A stretch of 22,544 bases of DNA from Croceibacterium_B sp035470785 (GTDB lineage Bacteria > Pseudomonadota > Alphaproteobacteria > Sphingomonadales > Sphingomonadaceae), in assembly GCA_035470785.1 (NCBI GenBank), contig DATIQN010000015.1:1-22544 (forward strand). The letters are read 5' to 3'. Positions 7,705 through 13,377 of this stretch are shown in pieces; position 1 is the first letter of the stretch; every line of letters starts with the position of its first letter. Both the position numbers and the translations under genes were made by a program. The notes below the pieces were generated by a model that saw only the letters and a program-made list of their open reading frames with translations, did no database searches and was not told the origin of the DNA.

Positions 7705-7806
7705 GAAGATGTTGGACAGCGTCAGCAGGATCAGCGTGGGTATGCCGGTCTAATGCGAAACGGCCGTAGGGAGGGCAAGCCCCTCGTTTGCCTTGGCCGA
7801 ACGAAG

Positions 7807-7832
7807 GAGGGCGGCGGTTTCCCGCCGCCCTC
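7807..7832 (-). terminator. Strong GC hairpin terminator after the secreted protein gene
   Basis: An 11-bp perfect stem (GAGGGCGGCGG / CCGCCGCCCTC) with a four-base loop lies 19 bases beyond the TAG stop of the minus-strand gene that starts at 8277. Read on the minus strand it is followed by CTTCGTTCGG, a modest U-rich tail. A related hairpin with the same loop sequence and the same tail lies at 9141-9168. Confidence 0.6.
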
Positions 7833-7851
7833 GAGCGCGACCCGGGCGCGC

Positions 7852-8277
7852 CTAGTGATGGTGCTTGGACTTGTGGGTCGTGGTGGTGGTCGCCGACACA
7901 CCAGCGCTACCCGCCCCGGTTGCGGCCGAGACGTTCGTGTCGCTGTCGGTGTCCGCAACGTTGGCGTCAGTGTTGGCATGGGTCGCGCCGTTGGCCGCCG
8001 CATCGCCCGCCTGGGCGGGCGCGTTCTGCACCGCTTCGACCGCGTGGTCGGTGCTCTGCTGCACCTGCTCCTGCGCCCGCGCGCTGGCCTGCGGCGAAGT
8101 CGATTGAATGCGGTCCGTCACATTGGGCAAGTTGTTGCCAACGCCATTCAGGGTGCCTTGCGTCGCGGCGCCGGCACCCGCGCCGACACCGGCTGGCGGG
8201 CCGTGACTCTGGGCATAAGCTGCGCTGGCCGCGAAGCCGAGCGCCGCGGCGAGGGTAAGAGTGGCCAAATTTTTCAT
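7852..8277 (-). CDS. Secreted hypothetical protein with His-rich C-terminus
   Basis: The product has 141 residues. Residues 1-22 form a clear Sec signal peptide ending Ala-Tyr-Ala-Gln, so the mature protein is periplasmic or outer-surface. The mature part is low complexity: Gly/Ala runs, an Asn-rich segment near 45-55, a Gln/Ser-rich helix near 60-90, then Ala/Asp/Thr repeats and a tail of five threonines followed by His-Lys-Ser-Lys-His-His-His. No catalytic domain is recognised. The start ATG at 8277 has GGAG nine bases upstream. It is followed by a strong hairpin at 7807-7832, so it is probably a single-gene transcript. The histidine tail could bind metal ions, which is inference only. Confidence 0.8.
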   Translation of the reverse strand: MKNLATLTLAAALGFAASAAYAQSHGPPAGVGAGAGAATQGTLNGVGNNLPNVTDRIQSTSPQASARAQEQVQQSTDHAVEAVQNAPAQAGDAAANGATHANTDANVADTDSDTNVSAATGAGSAGVSATTTTTHKSKHHH

Positions 8278-8462
8278 TTTCCGGTCTCCAAGTTGACCCC
8301 CGTTTTGGGGAGACGACTCGCGAAGCCGCCAAATAGCTCCCGCTGTTGCGGCCAGCAGCGCCTCGCACCCGGCGAGCCGAGCCCGATCGTCCAGGACTTA
8401 CGTGAGTTCGTCGCTCGGGCCCATGCGAATGGCCGATAGTCGCCCTTGAGCGTTATCGAGGC

Positions 8463-8690
8463 ATGCCGTCGACCGTAATTCGCAGTTTCGACTACGACCC
8501 ACGAACCAAGACGCTCGATGTCGAGTTCGTCAGCGGCCGTTGCTATCGCTATGCCGGGGCGCCACCGAAAGTCGTCGCGGCGTTTCGCGAGGCCTTCTCG
8601 AAAGGGCGCTTCTTCAACGCGCACATTCGCGATGCCTACCCCTGTGAAGAGCTCGAACACGAACCGGCGGAGGATTCCTGGGGCCTCTAG
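8463..8690 (+). CDS. KTSC-domain protein
   Basis: The product is 75 residues, nearly all of it a KTSC domain: the N-terminal Ser-x-x-Ile-Arg-Ser-Phe-Asp-Tyr-Asp, Leu-Asp-Val-Glu-Phe-Val-Ser-Gly, Tyr-Arg-Tyr-x-Gly-x-Pro-Pro, and a C-terminal Ser-Lys-Gly-Arg-Phe-Phe-Asn-x-His-Ile-Arg. Such domains occur alone or fused to lysyl-tRNA synthetase-like or viral proteins and are thought to bind nucleic acids, but the function of stand-alone copies is unknown. The ATG at 8463 has GAGG close upstream, a short spacing. The 185 bases before it, up to the divergent secreted-protein gene, contain no other gene and no convincing promoter boxes. Confidence 0.85.
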   Translation: MPSTVIRSFDYDPRTKTLDVEFVSGRCYRYAGAPPKVVAAFREAFSKGRFFNAHIRDAYPCEELEHEPAEDSWGL

Positions 8691-8730
8691 CGAAACGCGG
8701 CCTTAACCTTGCCGAGTGTATCACGATCCC

Positions 8731-8907
8731 ATGTTCAGGAAATACCAGGCCGTCTTCACCAGCCGCTGGAAGGCCATGATGTGGGCGGCAGGCGTGTGTC
8801 TGACCGCCTATTGCACGGTGCCGAGCCAGGAACAGTCCGAGGCAAAATATGCCAAGGAGCATCTCCGGCACCTGAGTCCGTGGGCCCTCCAGAAAAAGGG
8901 TAGCTGA
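8731..8907 (+). CDS. Small single-helix membrane protein, 58 aa
   Basis: An ATG at 8731 begins a 58-residue protein. The frame also allows a GTG at 8716, but the ATG gives a basic N-terminus (Met-Phe-Arg-Lys-Tyr) followed by Thr-Ser-Arg-Trp-Lys and a hydrophobic stretch near residues 14-30, as in a small inner-membrane protein with its N-terminus in the cytosol. The tail is hydrophilic and ends Lys-Lys-Gly-Ser. I believe similar proteins occur in other sphingomonads, but this is recollection and the function is unknown. It converges with the 45-residue Arg-rich gene, leaving nine bases between them. No clear ribosome binding site is seen. Confidence 0.6.
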   Translation: MFRKYQAVFTSRWKAMMWAAGVCLTAYCTVPSQEQSEAKYAKEHLRHLSPWALQKKGS

Positions 8908-8916
8908 AGAAGCCGC

Positions 8917-9054
8917 TCAGGAGCGGCGTTCGCTGCCCGAGCGGCGTTCACCCTTACGGCGGTCCTTGCCGGCAACCGGAAGGTCGGCCTTGCGGCGATC
9001 GCCCGCGCGGCGCTCGCCGGCGCGCTTGTCAGGGGTCTTGGTGGTGCTGGACAT
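8917..9054 (-). CDS. 45-residue Arg-rich basic protein
   Basis: A minus-strand ATG at 9052-9054 opens 45 codons ending in TGA at 8917-8919. The sequence is dominated by a repeated motif: Gly-Glu-Arg-Arg-x-Gly-Asp-Arg-Arg near residues 13-21, Lys-Asp-Arg-Arg-Lys-Gly-Glu-Arg-Arg at 30-38, and Ser-Glu-Arg-Arg at the end, separated by an acidic/hydrophobic Ala-Asp-Leu-Pro-Val. A GGAGAG ribosome binding site lies seven bases before the ATG. The internal repeat, good ribosome binding site and clean stop make it a real gene despite its length. It is very basic and could bind nucleic acid or ribosomes; no function is known to me. The 5' leader can fold over the ribosome binding site (see 9056-9082). 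Confidence 0.7.
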   Translation of the reverse strand: MSSTTKTPDKRAGERRAGDRRKADLPVAGKDRRKGERRSGSERRS

Positions 9055-9055
9055 G

Positions 9056-9082
9056 ATCTGGCTCTCCACAATCGAGCCAGAT
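9056..9082 (-). promoter_or_regulatory. Leader hairpin covering a ribosome binding site
   Basis: A perfect 9-bp inverted repeat (ATCTGGCTC / GAGCCAGAT) with a nine-base loop lies directly upstream of the ATG of the 45-residue protein. In the minus-strand RNA, the GGAGAG ribosome binding site is half in the loop and half in the 3' arm, and the start codon follows the stem after one base. Folding would hinder ribosome entry, so a thermosensor or RNA- or protein-controlled switch is possible. The stem is moderate in GC content. Confidence 0.45.
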
Positions 9083-9130
9083 TAGCGCGATGGCCTTCCG
9101 AGAAGGTTAACGCTGCGCAGCGCCCGCTTA

Positions 9131-9225
9131 ACCACAAACGAAGGGGCGACAGTTTCCCGCCGCCCCTTGCGATCCTGACTGCCGGCCTGAGGGGGGAGGG
9201 ATCGGAGGTCGGCCGGCAGCACAGG
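9131..9225 (-). ncRNA. Candidate small RNA with C-rich anti-Shine-Dalgarno loop
   Basis: Read on the minus strand, the region has two hairpins in a row. The first has a perfect 9-bp stem (CTGCCGGCC / GGCCGGCAG, arms 9211-9219 and 9179-9187) around a 23-base loop that holds CCTCC and CCCTCCCCCC, complementary to Shine-Dalgarno sequences. After a ten-base linker comes the second, a terminator-like hairpin (arms AAGGGGCG / CGCCCCTT, 9141-9168) followed by CGTTTGTGGTT. No open reading frame of the minus strand plausibly ends at this terminator, so it needs another transcript. Small RNAs with CCUCC loops are known in alphaproteobacteria (the Rhodobacter CcsR and related anti-SD RNAs). The 5' end and promoter are uncertain: TTGCCA at 9252-9257 and GCATAC at 9227-9232 (19 bases apart) are weak candidates. 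From 9226 to 9384 I see nothing else. Confidence 0.4.
9141..9168 (-). terminator. Hairpin terminator, sibling of the one at 7807-7832
   Basis: An 8-bp perfect stem (AAGGGGCG / CGCCCCTT) lies around a 12-base loop. On the minus strand it reads GGGCGGCGGGAAAC in the 5' half and is followed by CGTTTGTGGTT. The + side has an A-rich flank (CACAAACGAA) rather than T's, so the orientation is minus. Confidence 0.5.
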
Positions 9226-9384
9226 GGTATGCCTTCGCCTCGCAGGACCCCTGGCAAGCCGGTTGGCTCCCTCGCTTGCGACCGGCCGCGCCTTGTTCGC
9301 GGCGAGGCGAGCGCCGCGCGCGGTACTAGGAATCGCGCAGGCGAGCGGCTACAGCGCGCGCCGACCCAATGGCAGGAGCGCGGC

Positions 9385-10287
9385 GTGAGCCTGAGTGAGG
9401 ACAAGCAGATGCTCGCCAAGGCGGAAACGCTGATCGAGGCCCTGCCCTATTTCCAGCGCTACGCGGGCTGCACCTTCGTCGTGAAATATGGCGGTCACGC
9501 GATGGGCGATCCCGAAGCGGCGCACGATTTCGCCCAGGACATCGTTCTTCTCAAGGCGGTCGGCATCAACCCGGTCGTGGTCCACGGCGGCGGGCCGCAA
9601 ATCGGCGCCATGCTCAGGAAGCTCGGCGTCGAGAGCACCTTCGTCGACGGGTTGCGGGTGACCGACAAAGCCACCGCCGAGATCGCCGAGATGGTCCTCT
9701 CGGGCGCGATCAACAAGGAACTGGTCGGCTGGATCGCCGCTGCCGGCGGCAAGGCAATTGGCATCTCGGGCAAGGACGGCGGGCTGGTCACCGCGCGCAA
9801 GGTCACCCGCACGACCAAGGACCCTGACAGCCATATCGAGCAGGCGGTCGACCTCGGCTTCGTGGGCGAACCGGCGCGGATCGACACGACGATCCTCGAG
9901 ACGGCCAACAACGCCGGTATCATCCCCATCGTCGCACCGATCGCGGCCGGCGATGACGGCCACACCTACAATATCAACGCCGACACGATGGCCGGGGCGC
10001 TCGCCGCCGCTCTCGGCGCGGCGCGGTTGTTCCTGCTGACCGACGTTACCGGGGTGTTCGACAAGTCCGGCAAGTTGCTGACCGACCTCACCCCGGCCGA
10101 CATCGCCCGGCTCAAGGCAGACGGCACGATTTCCGGCGGGATGCTCCCCAAGCTCGACACCTGCGTTCAGGCGGTCGAGGCCGGCTGCGAGGCGGCGGTG
10201 GTGCTCGACGGGCGCGTCGGCCACGCGATGCTGCTCGAATTCTTCACCAGCCGCGGCGCCGGCACGCTGATCCGCAAGGGCGAATGA
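9385..10287 (+). CDS. argB: Acetylglutamate kinase
   Basis: The product has 300 residues and phosphorylates N-acetylglutamate with ATP, the second step of arginine synthesis. Amino acid kinase motifs are clear: Lys34-Tyr-Gly-Gly-His-Ala-Met for the phosphate, His-Gly-Gly-Gly-Pro-Gln at 67-72, Ile-Asn-Lys-Glu-Leu-Val, Gly-Ile-Ser-Gly-Lys-Asp-Gly-Gly, and Asn-Ile-Asn-Ala-Asp-Thr-Met-Ala-Gly-Ala for substrate and nucleotide binding. The GTG at 9385 is chosen because AGGAG lies seven bases before it and it gives the usual length; the frame stays open upstream to 9229 but that part has no family similarity, and an ATG at 9409 would be slightly short. Its last bases overlap the next start by four, so the two are probably translated together. 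Confidence 0.96.
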   Translation: MSLSEDKQMLAKAETLIEALPYFQRYAGCTFVVKYGGHAMGDPEAAHDFAQDIVLLKAVGINPVVVHGGGPQIGAMLRKLGVESTFVDGLRVTDKATAEIAEMVLSGAINKELVGWIAAAGGKAIGISGKDGGLVTARKVTRTTKDPDSHIEQAVDLGFVGEPARIDTTILETANNAGIIPIVAPIAAGDDGHTYNINADTMAGALAAALGAARLFLLTDVTGVFDKSGKLLTDLTPADIARLKADGTISGGMLPKLDTCVQAVEAGCEAAVVLDGRVGHAMLLEFFTSRGAGTLIRKGE

Positions 10288-10841
10288 TGCGAACGGCCGC
10301 GCTGCTCGGGCCGGCGGCGCTGGCGAGATGCGGTTCGCCCAGCCCGGCGCCCACGCCGGAAACGCGTGAGAGCGAAGCGGCTCTTGCTGCCTCTCCGGCG
10401 CCTTCTGCCTCGGCAACGCCGCTCGCTCCCCTGGCGCTTACGCCGATTCCGCGACCCACGCGGGATGTGGCTGTGCTCGAAGGCCGCGATTGCCGGACCG
10501 TGGCGCAAGCGTACATCGATGCCCTTGCACGCGGCGATTTCACCTTCGCCGCGCGAGTGTGGGACGATCCGGTGATCGACGACGCGCGGCTGAAAGCCGT
10601 GTTCAACGGCTACAAGCAGCCAAGGATTGCGATTGCCGGTATCAAACAGGACGGGGCCGCCGGCTCGCTTTACTGCACCCTCACCGGCGCTCTGACCGAC
10701 GCGCGCGACGCTGACAAGTCACGGCAAAGAGGCGAAATCGTCTTGAAGCGCGTCAACGACGTGCCCGGCGCCACGCCCGCGCAATTGCGCTGGACGATCC
10801 GCTCGAGCACGTTCGTCGAAAACATGCAGCGCACAGGTTAG
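10284..10841 (+). CDS. Putative lipoprotein, function unknown
   Basis: The product has 185 residues. The first ATG (10284) overlaps the argB stop as ATGA; a second ATG follows at once at 10287 and has better spacing to AAGGG, so either may be used. The N-terminus is a short hydrophobic helix ending Leu-Ala-Arg-Cys, a poor lipobox because Arg precedes the Cys where Gly/Ala/Ser is usual. A Pro/Ala/Ser linker runs to about residue 60, followed by a globular part with Cys in Gly-Arg-Asp-Cys-Arg and Ser-Leu-Tyr-Cys-Thr, which could form a disulfide. The part beginning Ala-Tyr-Ile-Asp-Ala-Leu-Ala-Arg-Gly-Asp-Phe resembles the first helix of NTF2-like folds, but this is only a hint. It lies between argB and yggT. 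Confidence 0.75.
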   Translation: MMRTAALLGPAALARCGSPSPAPTPETRESEAALAASPAPSASATPLAPLALTPIPRPTRDVAVLEGRDCRTVAQAYIDALARGDFTFAARVWDDPVIDDARLKAVFNGYKQPRIAIAGIKQDGAAGSLYCTLTGALTDARDADKSRQRGEIVLKRVNDVPGATPAQLRWTIRSSTFVENMQRTG

Positions 10842-10886
10842 GGCGCGCCGCTTGATAGGCGCGGCCCTCGTCGGCTAGGCAGGGCC
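10841..10886 (+). other. Two competing hairpins before yggT
   Basis: Directly after the lipoprotein stop, GGGCGCGCC can pair with GGCGCGGCCC (10841-10867, one bulge). The same GGCCC can instead pair with AGGGCC (stem GGCCCT / AGGGCC, 10863-10886). The two folds exclude each other and end just before the yggT ribosome binding site at 10891. No T-run follows. This may be a weak terminator or attenuator, or chance in GC-rich DNA. Confidence 0.25.
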
Positions 10887-10905
10887 ATAACAGGAGTGGT
10901 TTCGA

Positions 10906-11181
10906 TTGAGCGCACTGATCCAGATCATCTCGTTGCTCACCAACGTCATCGTGATGCTGGTGATCGTGCAGTTCGTGATCGGGCTGTTGTTTTCGTTCAA
11001 CGTGGTCAATTCGACCAACCATTTCCTGGTCCAGGTGTACCGCTCGATCAACGCCCTGCTCGAGCCCGTGCTGGGGCCCATCCGGCGAATCATGCCCGAT
11101 ACCGGAGCAATCGATTTCTCGCCGCTGGTGCTGATCCTGCTGCTGCAAATCCTGCTGATCATCCTCAGCAGCGTGCCCTAG
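10906..11181 (+). CDS. yggT: YggT-family membrane protein
   Basis: The product has 91 residues: two hydrophobic helices (about residues 5-30 and 70-88) separated by a conserved amphipathic part with Glu-Pro-Val-Leu-Gly-Pro-Ile-Arg-Arg-Ile-Met-Pro and Ile-Asp-Phe-Ser-Pro-Leu. This is the CCB3/YggT family, single-repeat form, found in the inner membrane and implicated in osmotic tolerance or in membrane-associated maturation; the role in alphaproteobacteria is unclear. The start is a TTG at 10906, supported by CAGGAG nine bases upstream and by the family N-terminus. folD begins 14 bases after the stop, and a small hairpin (GTGCCC / GGGCAC, 11173-11191) covers the stop and the region where the folD ribosome binding site should be. 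Confidence 0.9.
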   Translation: MSALIQIISLLTNVIVMLVIVQFVIGLLFSFNVVNSTNHFLVQVYRSINALLEPVLGPIRRIMPDTGAIDFSPLVLILLLQILLIILSSVP

Positions 11182-11194
11182 TGATGGGCACTCA

Positions 11195-12085
11195 ATGACC
11201 GCACGCGTCATCGACGGGAAGGCCTTCGCGGCCCGCCTGCGTGACCGAATTGCCGGCTATGCCCACGCGTATGAGGCGCAGGCCGGACGCAAGGCGGGGC
11301 TCGCCGTCGTGCTGGTGGGCGAGGATCCGGCGAGCGAGGTCTACGTCCGTTCGAAGGCCCGGGCGACCCTCGAGGCGGGGATGGAGAGCTTCGAGTTCAA
11401 GCTGCCAGCCGAGGCCTCGGAAGAAGAATTGCTCGACCGCGTGCGTGCGCTCAACGCTGATCCAGCGGTCGACGGCATTCTCGTCCAGCTGCCCGTTCCC
11501 GAGCACATGAACGAGCAAAAGGTGATCGCGACGATCGATCCTGACAAGGATGTCGACGGGTTCCACATCGTCAATGCCGGGCGCCTGTGCATCGGCATGC
11601 ACGGGTTCGTGCCGTGCACGCCGCTCGGCTGCCTGATGCTGCTGAACGACCAGCTCGGGGACCTGAGCGGCCTGGAGGCGGTCGTGCTCGGCCGTTCGAA
11701 CATCGTCGGCCGGCCGATGGCGCAACTGCTGGTCGACGCCAATTGTACCGTGACGATTGCCCACAGTCGGACGCGCGACCTGCCTGAGGTAGTCCGGCGC
11801 GGGGATATCGTCGTCGCCGCCGTCGGCCGGCCGGAAATGGTCCGCGGCAGCTGGATCAAGCCCGGCGCCTGCGTGATCGACGTGGGCATAAACCGAGTCG
11901 AGGGCGAAGGCGGCAAGACCCGATTGGTCGGCGACGTCGCTTATGACGAAGTGAAGGAAGTCGCCGGCGCCATCACCCCGGTGCCGGGCGGAGTCGGCCC
12001 GATGACCATCGCGGTGCTGCTCAGGAACACAATAGTCTCCGCCTATCGCCGCGAAGGCCTCAACCTGCCGAAGGATGCGTTATGA
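11195..12085 (+). CDS. folD: Bifunctional methylene-THF dehydrogenase / cyclohydrolase
   Basis: The product has 296 residues and interconverts 5,10-methylene-THF and 10-formyl-THF with NADP, supplying one-carbon units in the cytosol. Catalytic Tyr50 and Lys54 are in Tyr-Val-Arg-Ser-Lys. Also visible are Asp-Lys-Asp-Val-Asp-Gly-Phe-His, Pro-Cys-Thr-Pro-Leu-Gly, the nucleotide-binding Gly-Arg-Ser-Asn-Ile-Val-Gly-Arg-Pro-Met, and Pro-Val-Pro-Gly-Gly-Val-Gly-Pro-Met-Thr near the end. Length and motifs are complete. The ribosome binding site is weak (GATGGG) and lies in the 3' arm of a hairpin shared with the end of yggT. The stop overlaps the next ATG as ATGA. Confidence 0.97.
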   Translation: MTARVIDGKAFAARLRDRIAGYAHAYEAQAGRKAGLAVVLVGEDPASEVYVRSKARATLEAGMESFEFKLPAEASEEELLDRVRALNADPAVDGILVQLPVPEHMNEQKVIATIDPDKDVDGFHIVNAGRLCIGMHGFVPCTPLGCLMLLNDQLGDLSGLEAVVLGRSNIVGRPMAQLLVDANCTVTIAHSRTRDLPEVVRRGDIVVAAVGRPEMVRGSWIKPGACVIDVGINRVEGEGGKTRLVGDVAYDEVKEVAGAITPVPGGVGPMTIAVLLRNTIVSAYRREGLNLPKDAL

Positions 12086-12750
12086 TATTTCGGATGGCCG
12101 CCTTCAGCCTTCTCGTGTCTCTCGCAGTATGCGCCGGTTCGGGCGAAGCCCGCCGGAATGGCTTGCGCGCGACCGCCAATCCCAGCGCCGTCATCGCCAC
12201 CGAGCTCGCCTACTCCCGGGCTGCGCAGGAAAAGGGCCAGTGGACCGCCTTCCGCGACTACGCCGCCAACGACGCGATCATGTTCACTCCGCAGACGGTG
12301 AAGGCTAAGGATTGGCTCAAAGGCCGGGCCAATCCAGCGCAAGCGGTGCAGTGGGAGCCTTTTGCGGTCTGGATGAGCTGTGACGGGTCGCTCGCGGTGA
12401 CCAAAGGCGAATGGCATCGTCCCGGCGGCAAGGTCGGCTACTTCAATACCGCCTGGCGGCGGCAGAAGGACGGCACTTACAAGTGGGAGTTCGACGGCGG
12501 CGACACGCTGGCCGAGCCGCTCGCCAAGCCGGAGATGATCCAGGGGCAAGTCTCCGACTGCTCGCGGGCCTCGGCTCCCGCGATCCCGCCCGCTCCCGCC
12601 GACGTCGACCAGCGGATGGGCTGGTCCGACGACAAGACACTGCAGTGGATCGTGCAGGTAAAGCCGGACGGCTCGCGCGACTTCAGGGTCCACCGCTGGA
12701 ACGGAACTGGTTACGAGGAAGCGCTCCGCAGCGAAGTCGCCGCCGGCTAG
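12082..12750 (+). CDS. Exported protein, possibly NTF2/DUF4440-like
   Basis: The product has 222 residues and starts with an ATG overlapping the folD stop, so translation is probably coupled. Residues 1-23 look like a signal peptide ending Gly-Glu-Ala. The next 110 residues start with a helix (Ala-Tyr-Ser-Arg-Ala-Ala-Gln-Glu-Lys-Gly-Gln-Trp), then Asp-Ala-Ile-Met-Phe, Val-Trp-Met-Ser-Cys-Asp-Gly-Ser and Trp-Arg-Arg-Gln-Lys-Asp-Gly-Thr-Tyr-Lys-Trp. This order of helix and strands is that of DUF4440/NTF2-like proteins. The last 80 residues, after a Pro-rich link, hold Trp-Ser-Asp-Asp-Lys-Thr-Leu-Gln-Trp and may form a second small domain. No enzyme residues are recognised. Two cysteines (in Met-Ser-Cys-Asp and Asp-Cys-Ser) could form a disulfide. 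Confidence 0.75.
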   Translation: MIFRMAAFSLLVSLAVCAGSGEARRNGLRATANPSAVIATELAYSRAAQEKGQWTAFRDYAANDAIMFTPQTVKAKDWLKGRANPAQAVQWEPFAVWMSCDGSLAVTKGEWHRPGGKVGYFNTAWRRQKDGTYKWEFDGGDTLAEPLAKPEMIQGQVSDCSRASAPAIPPAPADVDQRMGWSDDKTLQWIVQVKPDGSRDFRVHRWNGTGYEEALRSEVAAG

Positions 12751-12753
12751 GCA

Positions 12754-13377
12754 ATGCTGCACGCGTTCATCTCCGCCTTTATTACGCTGTTCGTGGTGCT
12801 CGACCCGCCCGGCTGCGCGCCGATCTACGCCGGGCTGACCGCCGGCGCGAGCGGGGCGCAGCGACGGTCCATGGCCCTCCGCGCTTGCCTGATCGCCGGG
12901 GTGATCCTGCTGGTCTTCGCGCTGTTCGGCGAGGACTTGCTCGGCGCTCTGCACATCGAGCTCGACAGCTTCCGCATCGCCGGCGGGCTGATGCTGTTCC
13001 TGATCGCGCTCGACATGGTGTTCGAGAAGCGCACGCAGCGCCGCGAGCAGCGCGCGGAGAAAGTCATGGCGACCCCCGAGGTCGAGGATGTGTCGGTGTT
13101 CCCGATGGCGATGCCGATGCTTGCGGGGCCCGGCGCGATCGCTTCGGTCATGCTGCTCGAGGGCGGCGCAAAAGGGCTGCAAGGCTCGGTCGTGGTGCTC
13201 GCGGCGCTTGTCGTGGTCCTGCTGCTGACGCTGCTTGCGCTGCTCGCCGCGGGGCCGTTGATGAAGCTGGTCGGCGCGCGGGTCGAGGCGGTGGTAACGC
13301 GCTTGCTCGGTGTGCTGCTGGCCGCGCTCGCGGCGCAATACGTGATCGATGGCCTGCGCGGGAGCTTCGGCCTTTAG
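12754..13377 (+). CDS. marC: MarC-family integral membrane protein
   Basis: The product has 207 residues with six hydrophobic segments in two groups of three, split by a charged loop (Glu-Lys-Arg-Thr-Gln-Arg-Arg-Glu, near residues 91-98). The MarC-family signatures Val-Leu-Asp-Pro-Pro-Gly at the start of helix 1 and Phe-Pro-Met-Ala-Met-Pro-Met-Leu-Ala-Gly-Pro-Gly-Ala-Ile near residues 115-128 are clear. Older names (multiple antibiotic resistance, NAAT amino acid transporter) are not well supported for this family, and the substrate is unknown. It starts three bases after the previous stop, without a good ribosome binding site, so coupled translation is likely. Its TAG stop abuts the stop of the converging gene directly. 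Confidence 0.92.
   Translation: MLHAFISAFITLFVVLDPPGCAPIYAGLTAGASGAQRRSMALRACLIAGVILLVFALFGEDLLGALHIELDSFRIAGGLMLFLIALDMVFEKRTQRREQRAEKVMATPEVEDVSVFPMAMPMLAGPGAIASVMLLEGGAKGLQGSVVVLAALVVVLLLTLLALLAAGPLMKLVGARVEAVVTRLLGVLLAALAAQYVIDGLRGSFGL

Noticed and set aside
7681..8439. 252-residue + strand open frame opposite the secreted protein
   Set aside because: Antisense to a gene with a signal peptide, good ribosome binding site and terminator; no domain seen.
8808..9419. 203-residue minus-strand open frame through the small-RNA candidate and the Arg-rich gene
   Set aside because: It runs through the 45-residue gene in another frame and through both hairpins; its composition is that of non-coding GC-rich DNA.
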